The notes under the pieces are model-generated. The model was not told the origin of the DNA and made no database searches. It worked only from the letters and a program-made list of their open reading frames with translations. Position numbers and translations under genes: made by a program. A stretch of DNA of 10,527 nt, taken from the NCBI GenBank assembly GCA_020723785.1, contig DYIH01000044.1, forward strand, positions 1 through 10,527, in the 5' to 3' direction. Shown piece by piece: positions 1 to 7,005 of this stretch (positions are counted from its first letter, which is position 1; every line of letters starts with the position of its first letter). This DNA is from Thermaerobacter marianensis. GTDB lineage: Bacteria; Bacillota; Sulfobacillia; DYIH01.

Positions 1-130
1 GGCCATCCAGGGGGTGGAATCCTTCAACCAACCGGGGGTTATGCGACAGGCTCTAATATGGTTGCGACCAAACGGGGACTGGTGGCGATAGCGCTAAGGT
101 CGATCAGGAACCGGGGCGGGGTGAGATAAG
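1..130. other. Unassigned left-edge sequence
   Basis: No gene can be assigned here. Two plus-strand frames are open from the window edge. One runs to a TAA at 127-129 and ends in a basic tail (NRGGVR). The other runs to a TAG at 89-91 and ends in RPNGDWWR. Either could be the 3' end of a gene converging on the tad operon, but third codon positions are less GC-biased than in the neighbouring genes, and I recognise neither peptide. On the minus strand an ATG followed by GCC sits at 3-5, with a GAAGGA too far upstream to be a convincing ribosome site. Sequence to the left of the window would settle this. Confidence 0.2.
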
Positions 131-143
131 AATTGAGTCGGGA

Positions 144-216
144 GGTGCGCCCCCGCGCACCCCGGTGACCGGGGCGCCATGATGGGGGCGGTCCGCCATC
201 GAAATATTCCCCCCAT
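144..216 (-). terminator. Hairpin cluster after tadC, candidate operon terminator
   Basis: Three inverted repeats follow the tadC stop codon. In transcript order they are ATGGGGG paired with CCCCCAT (182-188 with 210-216, 21-nt loop), CCCCGGT paired with ACCGGGG around a single central base (160-174), and GGTGCGC paired with GCGCACC around a 4-nt loop (144-161). The last two share positions 160-161 and may be alternatives. The sequence after the final stem on the minus strand is only moderately T-rich (CTCAATTCTTATC) with no clean T-run, so this is a plausible but imperfect intrinsic terminator. The symmetrical stems could also serve a converging gene. Confidence 0.45.
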
Positions 217-225
217 GCATCAAAT

Positions 226-1155
226 CTAGCGCATGATGGTGCGCATGATTTGAATGGCCCCCGGACCGAGGATGACCACGAAGAGGGCGGGGAACACGAA
301 GAATATCAAGGGGAACAGCAGCTTGATCGGGATCTGGCGGGCCTTTTCCTCCGCCCGTTGGCGCCGGCGCTCGCGCATGTCCTCCGCCTGCACCCGCAGG
401 ACGGTGGAGATGCTGGCCCCCAGCTTCTCCGCCTGGAGGAGGGCGGAAACGACCACATTCAGGTCGGGGACGTTGGCCCGCGCGGCCAGGTTGCGCCAGG
501 CTTCCTCCCGCGTCTTGCCCAGGTTGACCTCCTTCAGGGTGTGGCCGAGTTCGTCCGCCAGCGGCCCGGGAAGTCGCTCGGTGACCTTCTGTATGGCCCC
601 GTCCAGGCCCAGGCCGGCTTCCACGGAAACGCAGAGCAGGTCGAGGACGTCGGGCAGGGCGTCCTGGATGGCCTTCTTGCGGGCCGCGATCACGCGCCCG
701 AGCCAGAAGCTCGGGATGACGCTGGCCGAGTACCCCCCGAAAAACCCGAGCGCCAGGGTGCCGGGCCAGCCCCACTGCCTGGACAGGGATGGGCCGGCCA
801 GCAGGATCAGCACCAACCCGACCAGGGCAGCGGCATAGAGCCGGAGGGCCAGGTACGAGCCGACGCCCATCGGGTCGCCCGCCTCCCTCAGCCTGGCCCG
901 GATGGCGTCCCGCATCCCCTGCGGCGTCCGCCCAAGGAGGGCGCGGTGCAGGTTCTCGGCCATGGGGGCCAGCAGCCGCCTGGTCAGCGGCTGGCTGAGT
1001 TCGGCGTCGACGACGGCGTCCGGGTCCGTGGCCGCCAGCCGCAGTTCGCGGACCCGCATGCGCATCAGGACCTGCTCCTCGTTCGGAGCGAGGACGTAGG
1101 CCGCCAGGGAGGCGGCGCCGGCAAAAACCAGCAGGACGATGATATAAACGAGCAT
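226..1155 (-). CDS. tadC: TadC-like Flp pilus platform protein
   Basis: This is the second polytopic membrane protein of the Tad secretion platform, a homologue of the GspF/PilC inner-membrane core, and it should work with TadB and the TadA motor to extrude the pilus. The 309-residue product starts MLVYIIVLLV, a transmembrane segment (about 1-22). A central hydrophobic pair (about 103-120 and 131-150) follows. The T2SSF domain (about 165-300) includes ALPDVLDLLCVSVEAGLGLD and GASISTVLRVQAEDMRERRR, with a last hydrophobic segment at 277-298. I chose the ATG at 1153-1155 because the protein then begins at the expected hydrophobic segment and AAAGGA lies about 12 nt upstream. An upstream extension in the same frame (to 1251) is basic, low-complexity and overlaps a direct repeat, so I reject it. 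It is the last gene of the operon and is 207 bp from tadB, the largest gap inside the operon. The family assignment is secure. Confidence 0.93.
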   Translation of the reverse strand: MLVYIIVLLVFAGAASLAAYVLAPNEEQVLMRMRVRELRLAATDPDAVVDAELSQPLTRRLLAPMAENLHRALLGRTPQGMRDAIRARLREAGDPMGVGSYLALRLYAAALVGLVLILLAGPSLSRQWGWPGTLALGFFGGYSASVIPSFWLGRVIAARKKAIQDALPDVLDLLCVSVEAGLGLDGAIQKVTERLPGPLADELGHTLKEVNLGKTREEAWRNLAARANVPDLNVVVSALLQAEKLGASISTVLRVQAEDMRERRRQRAEEKARQIPIKLLFPLIFFVFPALFVVILGPGAIQIMRTIMR

Positions 1156-1166
1156 TTTCAGGCACC

Positions 1167-1200
1167 GTCCTTTCTTGGACAGCGTTTCATTGCAAACGCT
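1167..1200 (-). promoter_or_regulatory. Two abutting hairpins over the tadC ribosome-binding site
   Basis: On the minus strand AGCGTTT pairs perfectly with AAACGCT around a 6-nt loop (1181-1200). It is followed without a gap by GTCC paired with GGAC around AAGAAA (1167-1180). The putative tadC Shine-Dalgarno, AAAGGA, lies in the loop and 3' arm of the second stem, 12 nt before the ATG. Folding could therefore limit ribosome access. This is a structural inference; the second stem is only 4 bp and would be weak alone. Confidence 0.4.
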
Positions 1201-1205
1201 ATGAC

Positions 1206-1243
1206 GCCGGACTCGCCTTGGTGCAACATGCTGCCGTATCCCC
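1206..1243. repeat. 38-bp perfect direct repeat, copy proximal to tadC
   Basis: These 38 bases are identical to 1307-1344, and the flanks on either side do not match. Read on the minus strand the unit starts GGGGATACGGCAGCATG, which is an SD-like purine run, a short spacer and an ATG, followed by seven codons reading LHQGESG. From this copy the frame stays open for 23 codons (1158-1229), and its TGA ends 2 nt before the tadC ATG. The core word GGTGCAAC (1220-1227) occurs again at 1275-1282 and 1321-1328. Confidence 0.9.
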
Positions 1244-1306
1244 CTCCCCACCGCCGGTCATCCATCGGGAGGACGGTGCAACCCTCCGGCCGCCATCAAG
1301 GTCGTT

Positions 1307-1344
1307 GCCGGACTCGCCTTGGTGCAACATGCTGCCGTATCCCC
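1307..1344. repeat. 38-bp perfect direct repeat, copy proximal to tadB
   Basis: This is the second exact copy of the unit at 1206-1243, offset by 101 bp, starting 18 bp beyond the tadB stop codon in the operon direction. On the minus strand it is preceded by TTTTA and supplies an SD-like AGGGGAT about 10 nt before an ATG. The frame from that ATG (1199-1330) is open for 43 codons. A near-palindrome of 12 bp centred on CATG, with one mismatched pair, lies within the unit. One repeat pair with a 63-bp unique spacer is not a CRISPR array. Confidence 0.9.
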
Positions 1345-1362
1345 TAAAACTTATTACAAGGT

Positions 1363-2400
1363 TTACATCTCAATCTGCACCATGCGGCGGATGATCAGCC
1401 CGCCCGCCAGTTCCATCAACACGGCGCCGCCGAGCATGACCTGCCCCACGGGATCCTTGAAAAGGAGACCGATGTATTCGGGATTCATCATGTACATGAA
1501 CAGCCCCAGGCCGACCGGCAGGAGGCTCACGACCCACCCCGACATCCGGCCCTGAGCCGTCAGGGCCTTGACCTCGCCGTGGAAACGGATGCGCTGGCGC
1601 AGGGTTTCGCTGACCTGGTCCAGGAGGTTGGCCAGGTTGCCGCCCACCTGGCGCTGGATCAGGACGGCGGTGACCACCAATTGCAGTTCCGGGCTCGGTA
1701 CCCGCCCCAGCAGGTTGGCCATGGCGTCCTCGAGGGGGATGTCCACCTGGGTCTCCCTGACGACCTGGCGGAACTCCGCGGCGATCGGGTCGGGCAACTC
1801 CCCGGCCGCCACGTCGACCGCCTGCAGGAACGAGTAGCCCGACCGCAGGGAGTTGGCGATGACCGTGAGAGCCTCGGGTAGCTGTTCGCCGAATTTCTTG
1901 AGACGTTTCTGCACGACCCGTTCCACGTGGATCTGGGGCAGCCAGTAGCCGAGGACGGCGCACACGGGGAGGAGAACAGGCTGCCCGGTCAGGAACAGGG
2001 CCAGCAACCCCGCCAGGACGGCGGACACCGCGCGCAGGGCCAGGAACTCCGACGCCCGCAGCCGCAGGCCCGCCTGCCGCAGGCGGTGCTCGATCCGTTT
2101 GTTCAGGCCGCGGCGTGCCAGCCGCGCCTCGGTCCGGCCCAGCAGGCGCCTGACCTGGACCAACACCTTGAGCGGCGAATCCGAACCGGGAACCTCGCCC
2201 TCCGGCCCCTCCTCCGGCGCCGCGGCGCCGGACGAATTCCGGAGCAGGGCCTCCGTCTGGAGTCTCACCCGGGATATGTGCAATTCCTCCAGGCGCTCGT
2301 CCAGGGGTGAGCGCCGCTGCCGGCCGTCCAGGTAGGCCGCGATGCTGTAAGCCGCGTAAAAGGCCGCCAGGAAGATCAAACCCGCGACTGCCCACAGCAA
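1363..2400 (-). CDS. tadB: TadB-like Flp pilus platform protein
   Basis: This is the first platform protein of the Tad machine, a membrane partner of TadC on which the TadA ATPase acts. The 345-residue product has an N-terminal transmembrane segment (about 2-23), a charged cytoplasmic linker (about 25-120), a hydrophobic pair (about 122-155), the T2SSF domain (about 170-295, with LPEALTVIANSLRSGYSFLQ and IQRQVGGNLANLLDQVSETL), and two C-terminal hydrophobic segments (about 289-305 and 318-337). The start is a TTG at 2398-2400. AGGGGTGA (2407-2414) lies 6 nt upstream and overlaps the tadA stop codon, so tadA and tadB are probably translationally coupled. The next upstream in-frame codons reach the TGA shared with tadA, so no longer in-frame start exists. 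An alternative ATG at 2410 is in another frame and gives a proline/arginine-rich shadow. Confidence 0.93.
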   Translation of the reverse strand: MLWAVAGLIFLAAFYAAYSIAAYLDGRQRRSPLDERLEELHISRVRLQTEALLRNSSGAAAPEEGPEGEVPGSDSPLKVLVQVRRLLGRTEARLARRGLNKRIEHRLRQAGLRLRASEFLALRAVSAVLAGLLALFLTGQPVLLPVCAVLGYWLPQIHVERVVQKRLKKFGEQLPEALTVIANSLRSGYSFLQAVDVAAGELPDPIAAEFRQVVRETQVDIPLEDAMANLLGRVPSPELQLVVTAVLIQRQVGGNLANLLDQVSETLRQRIRFHGEVKALTAQGRMSGWVVSLLPVGLGLFMYMMNPEYIGLLFKDPVGQVMLGGAVLMELAGGLIIRRMVQIEM

Positions 2401-2406
2401 ACCCCA

Positions 2407-3822
2407 TCACCCCTGCGCCTGGCCGAAGAGCCCCGGCGGCAGGGCGATCCCGGCGGCCAGCAGCTTCTCGTAGAACTTGGGCCTGATCCCGGTGGGGCGG
2501 AATTCGCCGATGATCCTGCCCTCCGCGTCGATCCCGAGCTGGTGATAGCGGAATATGTCCTGCAGCACGATGACCTCGCCCTCCATCCCCTGCACCTCGG
2601 TCACGTGGGTGATGCGGCGGCTGCCGTCCTTGAGGCGCGCCGTCTGGACGATGAGGTCGATGGCCGAGGCGATCTGCTCCCGGATGGCCTTCACCGGCAG
2701 TTCCATCCCCGCCATCAGGACCATGGTCTCGAGGCGGGAGAGCATGTCGCGCGGCGTGTTGGCATGGCCCGTGGTGAGGCTGCCGTCGTGGCCGGTGTTC
2801 ATCGCCTGGAGCATGTCTAGGGCCTCGCCGCCGCGCACCTCGCCGACCACGATGCGGTCGGGGCGCATGCGGAGGGAGTTCTTGACCAGCTGGCGGATGG
2901 AGACCTCCCCCCTGCCCTCCACGTTGGCCGGCCGGGTTTCCAGGGAGACGACGTGCTCCTGGCGGAGCTGCAGTTCTGCGGCGTCCTCGATGGTCACGAT
3001 GCGCTCGTCCTCGGGGATGAAGGAACTGAGGACGTTGAGGGTGGTCGTCTTGCCGCTGCCGGTACCGCCGGAGACGACGATGTTCAACCGCGCCTTGACG
3101 CAGGCCTCAAGGAAGAGGGCCATCTCGGGAGTGAGGGTGCCGAAACGGATCAGGTCCTGAATCGTCAGCGGGTCCTTGGAGAACTTGCGGATGGTCACCG
3201 CCGGCCCCTTCAGGGACAGGGGGGGGATGATGGCGTTGACGCGCGAGCCGTCCGGCAGCCTGGCGTCGACCATCGGGCTGGACTCGTCGATGCGCCGCCC
3301 GATCGGCGCCACGATCTTCTCGATCAGGTGCATCACCTGCCGGTCGTCCTCGAACTGCACGCCCGTCAATTCCAGCCGCCCCCTGCGCTCCGCGTAGACC
3401 TGGCGCGGACCGTTGATCATGATCTCGCTGACCTCCGGGTCGTCGAGGAGGGGCTGGATGGGGCCGAAGCCCAGGATCTCCGCCAGCAGGGCCTCGGCGA
3501 CCTCCCAGCGCTCGGAGAGGGCCAAGTCGGACTCCTCGTTGAGATAGCCGAGGATGCGGTCCTTGATCTCCTGTTTCTTTTCCGGCGACAGCGAGCGTCC
3601 CGCGGACAGGGTGGCCGCGTCCATCTCCTCGATCAGGCGGAGCTGTATGCGGTTCTTCAGTTCCCGGTGCCGGTCGGCGTAGGCGGTCCGCCCCCGGGGC
3701 GCCTGCCCCTTGGCCGGCGGCTGGTTGCGCAGAGGGGATGGCAGGCGCGCCGCCAGGTCCGGTCCGGCGGCGTCGGCCCCCTCGCGCGCCCGGTCCTTCA
3801 TCCGGTTATAGAGCGTCGACAC
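2407..3822 (-). CDS. tadA: TadA/CpaF-type pilus motor ATPase
   Basis: This cytoplasmic secretion ATPase of the GspE/VirB11 superfamily powers Flp pilus assembly. With the chosen start the protein has 471 residues. An N-terminal helical region (about 45-130) with the LLAEILGFGPIQPLLDDP motif precedes the catalytic core. The core has a Walker A GGTGSGKT (252-259), an Asp-box region TIEDAAELQL (277-286), a Walker B-type RIVVGEVRGGEA (323-334, Glu328) and a His-box SLTTGHANTP (348-357). I chose the GTG at 3820-3822 because a perfect AAGGAGG (3831-3837) sits 8 nt upstream, and the result, beginning with Met-Ser-Thr-Leu-Tyr, resembles the short N termini of CpaF proteins. A longer reading frame to 3891 would run through that SD sequence. 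All catalytic motifs are intact. The gene is 121 bp from cpaE and overlaps the tadB ribosome-binding site at its 3' end. Confidence 0.95.
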   Translation of the reverse strand: MSTLYNRMKDRAREGADAAGPDLAARLPSPLRNQPPAKGQAPRGRTAYADRHRELKNRIQLRLIEEMDAATLSAGRSLSPEKKQEIKDRILGYLNEESDLALSERWEVAEALLAEILGFGPIQPLLDDPEVSEIMINGPRQVYAERRGRLELTGVQFEDDRQVMHLIEKIVAPIGRRIDESSPMVDARLPDGSRVNAIIPPLSLKGPAVTIRKFSKDPLTIQDLIRFGTLTPEMALFLEACVKARLNIVVSGGTGSGKTTTLNVLSSFIPEDERIVTIEDAAELQLRQEHVVSLETRPANVEGRGEVSIRQLVKNSLRMRPDRIVVGEVRGGEALDMLQAMNTGHDGSLTTGHANTPRDMLSRLETMVLMAGMELPVKAIREQIASAIDLIVQTARLKDGSRRITHVTEVQGMEGEVIVLQDIFRYHQLGIDAEGRIIGEFRPTGIRPKFYEKLLAAGIALPPGLFGQAQG

Positions 3823-3830
3823 GAAAACAT

Positions 3831-3837
3831 CCTCCTT
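3831..3837 (-). promoter_or_regulatory. Consensus Shine-Dalgarno that fixes the tadA GTG start
   Basis: AAGGAGG on the minus strand lies 8 nt before a GTG at 3820-3822. The nearby ATG at 3828-3830 is out of frame. This site rules out the longer in-frame extension and is the strongest ribosome-binding sequence in the window. A 12-bp GGCGCC-type palindrome (3850-3861) lies 12 nt further upstream. Confidence 0.8.
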
Positions 3838-3943
3838 AATGAACCCGTTGGCGCCGGCGCCTTGTGAAGCGGTGCGCCCAGCGTCAGCCACAACTCCCGG
3901 AGGATACAGCGATCACAGCGCACAACGAGGCGCCGCGCCACCC

Positions 3944-5239
3944 CTAGCGGGCGTTGGAAGCCCGCAGCCGGCCCAAAAGCCCGAACCCGCCCCGGCGTTC
4001 CTCCGCCCTGCTCCCGGCCGGAGGCCGGTCCTCGCCGGCCGCCGCCCGAGGACCCCCGTCCGCGCCGGCGTCGGCCGCCCCCAGCTTCTCCAGCAGCGCG
4101 TCGGCCATGCGCCCGATCTGCAGCCCCACCTGGCTCCGGTTGCGGCGGGACAGCAGGGGCTGGCCGACGTTGGCCGCCGTCACCACCGTCCGGTCGATGG
4201 GCAGGGAGAACCACACCGGGAAGTCCAGGGCGTGCCCCACCTCCGCCGTGCTCAGGCCGTGGTGTTCGTCCACCTGGTTCAGGACCACCCGTATCTTGTC
4301 CCGGCTGAACTCGAGCTGGTTCAGCAGGATGTTCAGGCCCTTCACCGTGTTCTGCAGGGAAGGGATGTCCGGGGTGGTCACCACCAGGATGTGGTCCGAG
4401 AGGTCCAGGGCGGCCATGGTGGCGTCCCGGAAGTTGGGCGCGGTGTCCACCACCACATAGTCCCAGCCCTCCCGCAGGGCGCAGAGTATCTCCTCGACGT
4501 AATTGCGGGTGCGGTCGGCCCGGGCGTCGCCGTCCACCTCCGCCGCCAGGTGGGGCAGGGGCGGCGCCGCCAGCAGGGAGAGGGGGGCGTTGGGCACCGG
4601 CGCCAGGGCTTCGCGCACGTGGGACTGGGTCAGCGTGTCGGGCATGCGGCAGAGATCGACGATGCTGGCCCGCGGCTTGACCCCCAGGAGGGTCGACAGG
4701 ACGCCGAACTCCAGGTCCAGGTCGACCAGGGCGACCTCCAGGTCCCCCTGGCTCATGGTCAAACCGATGGCCAGGTTGGCGGCGATCGTGCTCTTCCCCA
4801 CCCCGCCCTTGGTGCTGAAGACGGTGATCACCTTGCCCCGGCCGCGTCCGCCCCCGCCGGCGCCCTCCCCCTCCCGGAAGCCCCGGCGCAGCGCCTGGGC
4901 CAGGTCCTCGGAAGCGAAGGGCTTGACCAGGTAGTCCTTGGCGCCGGCCTGCATCGCCTTGCGCAGGTATTCCCGGTCGCTCTCGACGGAGACCATGACG
5001 ATGTGGGCCGGAACCTCGGCCAGTATCTCCCCGGCGGCGGTGATGCCGTCCTTCTTGGGCAGGTTGATGTCCATCAGGATGGCGTCGGGCCGCAGCTTGC
5101 GGGCCATGTGGACGGCCTCCTCGCCGTCGCCCGCCTCGCCGATGACCAGGAAGTCGCCCTCCAGCTCGAGCATGGTCTTGATGGTCTGACGGACGGGTGC
5201 GGCGTCGTCGACGATGAGCACTCGGATCTTCCTGGCCAT
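3944..5239 (-). CDS. cpaE: CpaE/TadZ-type receiver-MinD ATPase fusion
   Basis: This protein of the Tad localisation family is probably a cytoplasmic factor that marks or places the pilus machine. Residues 1-120 form a response-regulator receiver domain with all the expected residues: Asp11 and Asp12, phospho-acceptor Asp57 (ILMDINLP), Ser84 (MVSVES) and Lys106 (LVKPF). A glycine-rich linker (about 126-135) leads to a MinD/ParA-type ATPase (136-385). That domain has a deviant Walker A, STKGGVGKST, with the signature Lys144. It also has LVDLDLEFG (171-179) and VVVDTAP (262-268). The C-terminal 45 residues are charged, glycine/alanine-rich and probably disordered. The ATG at 5237-5239 has GGAGAGG 6 nt upstream. 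The gene lies 22 bp after cpaB. Many CpaE/TadZ proteins have a degenerate receiver; here it looks competent for phosphorylation. Confidence 0.92.
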   Translation of the reverse strand: MARKIRVLIVDDAAPVRQTIKTMLELEGDFLVIGEAGDGEEAVHMARKLRPDAILMDINLPKKDGITAAGEILAEVPAHIVMVSVESDREYLRKAMQAGAKDYLVKPFASEDLAQALRRGFREGEGAGGGGRGRGKVITVFSTKGGVGKSTIAANLAIGLTMSQGDLEVALVDLDLEFGVLSTLLGVKPRASIVDLCRMPDTLTQSHVREALAPVPNAPLSLLAAPPLPHLAAEVDGDARADRTRNYVEEILCALREGWDYVVVDTAPNFRDATMAALDLSDHILVVTTPDIPSLQNTVKGLNILLNQLEFSRDKIRVVLNQVDEHHGLSTAEVGHALDFPVWFSLPIDRTVVTAANVGQPLLSRRNRSQVGLQIGRMADALLEKLGAADAGADGGPRAAAGEDRPPAGSRAEERRGGFGLLGRLRASNAR

Positions 5240-5261
5240 GGCGTCCCTCTCCCCGAAGCGC

Positions 5262-5981
5262 TTACTTGAATACGTCTTCCGTGACCGTGATCCGGCCCTT
5301 CAGCCCCTCTTTGACGGCCGGCCGCAGCATCAACTGCAGGCGCCCCTTCTCCTGGGCCAAGGCCAGCAGGACACCGTCGTCGGGCTTGACCGCCAGCGTA
5401 ACCGTTCCGTAGTTCCTGATTTCACCCTTGGCCCCGCCGGCCTTGTCCGCCTCGTCCCTGCCGAGGGCCAGGACGGCCAGATCTTCAAGAAGGAGGACGG
5501 ATTTCTCGGCAGCGGCGACCTCTTTCGGCAGGACCGCCACGACGTCCACCCTGTCCCCCACGGCCAGCCGTCCGGCCACGCCGCTGGATTCATTGACCGG
5601 GATGGTCACCGCCCGGAAACCTTCCGGCATGGTGAAGGCCAGGCCGGCTTTGTTCTCCGGCAGGTTCAGGGCGGTTGAAAGGACCGGTTCTCCCGCCGCT
5701 ATGGCCGCCGTGGTCACCTTCCCCGCGGCCTGATCGACCTTTTGCAGGGAACCGCGCCAGGCATATTGTCTGGGAACCTGTTTGACGGCCAGCATCTCCG
5801 CCGTCAGCCTGGTCCTAGCCGGGATCGCCTGTGCGGCCACCACGACCGGCACCCGGGGCTCGTCCCTGCCGGCGCCCGCAGCCGGTTGGACCCGCTGCAG
5901 GTACACATAAGCCAGGCCGGCGGCCGCCAGCCCGAACAGGGCCGGCAGCAGGAAGAACCGCAGCACCCTTCGCCTGTCCAA
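5262..5981 (-). CDS. cpaB: CpaB/RcpC-type SAF-domain pilus assembly protein
   Basis: This is a membrane-anchored, cell-surface-facing Tad component. In diderm bacteria CpaB/RcpC works with the secretin; here no secretin gene is present, so the partner is unknown. The 239-residue product has a basic N terminus and one transmembrane segment (about 8-27), a SAF domain (about 43-105, VPVVVAAQAIPARTRLTAEM and AGEPVLSTAL), and a second beta-rich region of the RcpC family (about 115-235, with GFRAVTIPVNESSGVAGRLAV, GDRVDVVAVL and YGTVTLAVKP). The start is a TTG at 5979-5981 with GGGGAGG 7 nt upstream, directly after the TAG of the tadG-like gene. The 13-bp gap suggests coupled translation. There is no in-frame ATG at the N terminus, so TTG is well supported. 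Confidence 0.9.
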   Translation of the reverse strand: MDRRRVLRFFLLPALFGLAAAGLAYVYLQRVQPAAGAGRDEPRVPVVVAAQAIPARTRLTAEMLAVKQVPRQYAWRGSLQKVDQAAGKVTTAAIAAGEPVLSTALNLPENKAGLAFTMPEGFRAVTIPVNESSGVAGRLAVGDRVDVVAVLPKEVAAAEKSVLLLEDLAVLALGRDEADKAGGAKGEIRNYGTVTLAVKPDDGVLLALAQEKGRLQLMLRPAVKEGLKGRITVTEDVFK

Positions 5982-5994
5982 ATCCGAACCTCCC

Positions 5995-6966
5995 CTACTC
6001 CACCAGGCGGGTCGACCTCAGGCCGTAATCGGACCCGCCGATCTCGCCCTCCGACATCCAGCGCAGGAAACGTCCGGTCACCTCGCCGTTCCCCGCATAC
6101 CGCTCGAGGTAGAAGGCGGCAAACCCGGCCACCTTGACCTCGTCGCGGCCCTGCACGCTGCGGAAGGAGTCGACGACCGCCACGTAGGCCACCCGCGGCG
6201 AGCCGGCGGCCACCGTGTCAAACGTGGACGACGGGTCCTGATCGATGCGCCAGGTGACGCCGTCCCTGGTCGGCCCCGCCATGTTGCCGGGCTCGGTCCT
6301 CAGCCAGTCGCCGACCCGGACCGTGCCGGCGAAACCGTACTTCAGGTTCCTCCTATAGGTTGAAGCGCCTTGGCCGCCCAGGGCCAGGGCGTGGAAGTTG
6401 CCGTTGGTCTGCCCGCCCGGCCCGACCTTGAGGGTCACCAGTTCGCCTGGCTGGAAGTTGCCCCATTCCACCGCCAGGGGAACGGCTCCTCCATTGACCT
6501 GATCCTCGCCGGCGTCGTCGTCCCCTGTGATGGACGACACCCCCCCGCTGGCGGCTCTCGCCGCGGCCTCCAGGGTCGACCGGTTGTAACCGAGCACCGG
6601 CGCGAAGACATATTCGACAGGGTTCCGTACCGCGACCCGGATCGAGCCACCGTCCGGGAACGTCACATCCACCCGGTCCCCGTCGGGGATCCCGTTTTGC
6701 GCCACGACTTCCCGGGCGACACGCTCGGCTTCCGCCTGGTCCGGCAGCGCCCTGGCACCGGCCAGCGAGGCGGCGTCGGCCACGTTCTGCAGCCGCTGTT
6801 TCTCCACGAAGGCGCGCCCCGCGTCGATGGAGATGGCCGCGAAACCGAAGAAGGCCACCAACCCGGCCGCCACCAGGACGCTGACGGCTCCGCGCTGGTC
6901 GCCGGCTAGCCAGGCGGCACACTGCGGCAGGCGCGTGAGGATGTCATGAAACCGCTTGGTGGCCAT
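5995..6966 (-). CDS. TadG-related pilus assembly protein
   Basis: This membrane-anchored protein has a Tad-family N terminus. An N-terminal basic stretch is followed by a hydrophobic segment (about 29-48) and the hallmark IDAGRAFVEKQRLQNVADAA (about 46-65) and SLAGARAL of TadE/G-like proteins. A beta-rich outer portion follows, with NGNFHALALGGQGASTYRRN, VGDWLRTEPGNMAGPTRDGV and a C-terminal FAAFYLERYAGNGEV. An acidic patch (GDDDAGED, about 147-154) separates the two halves. At 323 residues I see no von Willebrand A domain, so this is shorter than and different from the classical proteobacterial TadG. The outer half resembles segments I recall from other Firmicutes Tad proteins, but I know of no defined function for it. 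The ATG at 6964-6966 has a GAGGGGGG run about 9 nt upstream. Gaps are 39 bp from tadE and 13 bp to cpaB. Confidence 0.82.
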   Translation of the reverse strand: MATKRFHDILTRLPQCAAWLAGDQRGAVSVLVAAGLVAFFGFAAISIDAGRAFVEKQRLQNVADAASLAGARALPDQAEAERVAREVVAQNGIPDGDRVDVTFPDGGSIRVAVRNPVEYVFAPVLGYNRSTLEAAARAASGGVSSITGDDDAGEDQVNGGAVPLAVEWGNFQPGELVTLKVGPGGQTNGNFHALALGGQGASTYRRNLKYGFAGTVRVGDWLRTEPGNMAGPTRDGVTWRIDQDPSSTFDTVAAGSPRVAYVAVVDSFRSVQGRDEVKVAGFAAFYLERYAGNGEVTGRFLRWMSEGEIGGSDYGLRSTRLVE

Positions 6967-7005
6967 TGCAGACTACCCCCCTCACGTCGAAGGCGGGCGG
7001 ACTCT

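Noticed and set aside
1206..1344. Repeat-spacer-repeat arrangement that might suggest a CRISPR remnant
   Set aside because: Only two repeat copies, a 63-bp spacer, no cas genes, and a location inside an operon between tadB and tadC.
2953..3867. Plus-strand open frame of 304 codons opposite tadA
   Set aside because: Antisense shadow of a gene with complete Walker and His-box motifs; no SD and no recognisable domain.
3839..5269. Long plus-strand open frame of 476 codons
   Set aside because: It is the reverse complement of cpaE, with low-complexity Gly/Arg/Gln/His composition. The minus-strand frame has clear receiver and ATPase motifs.
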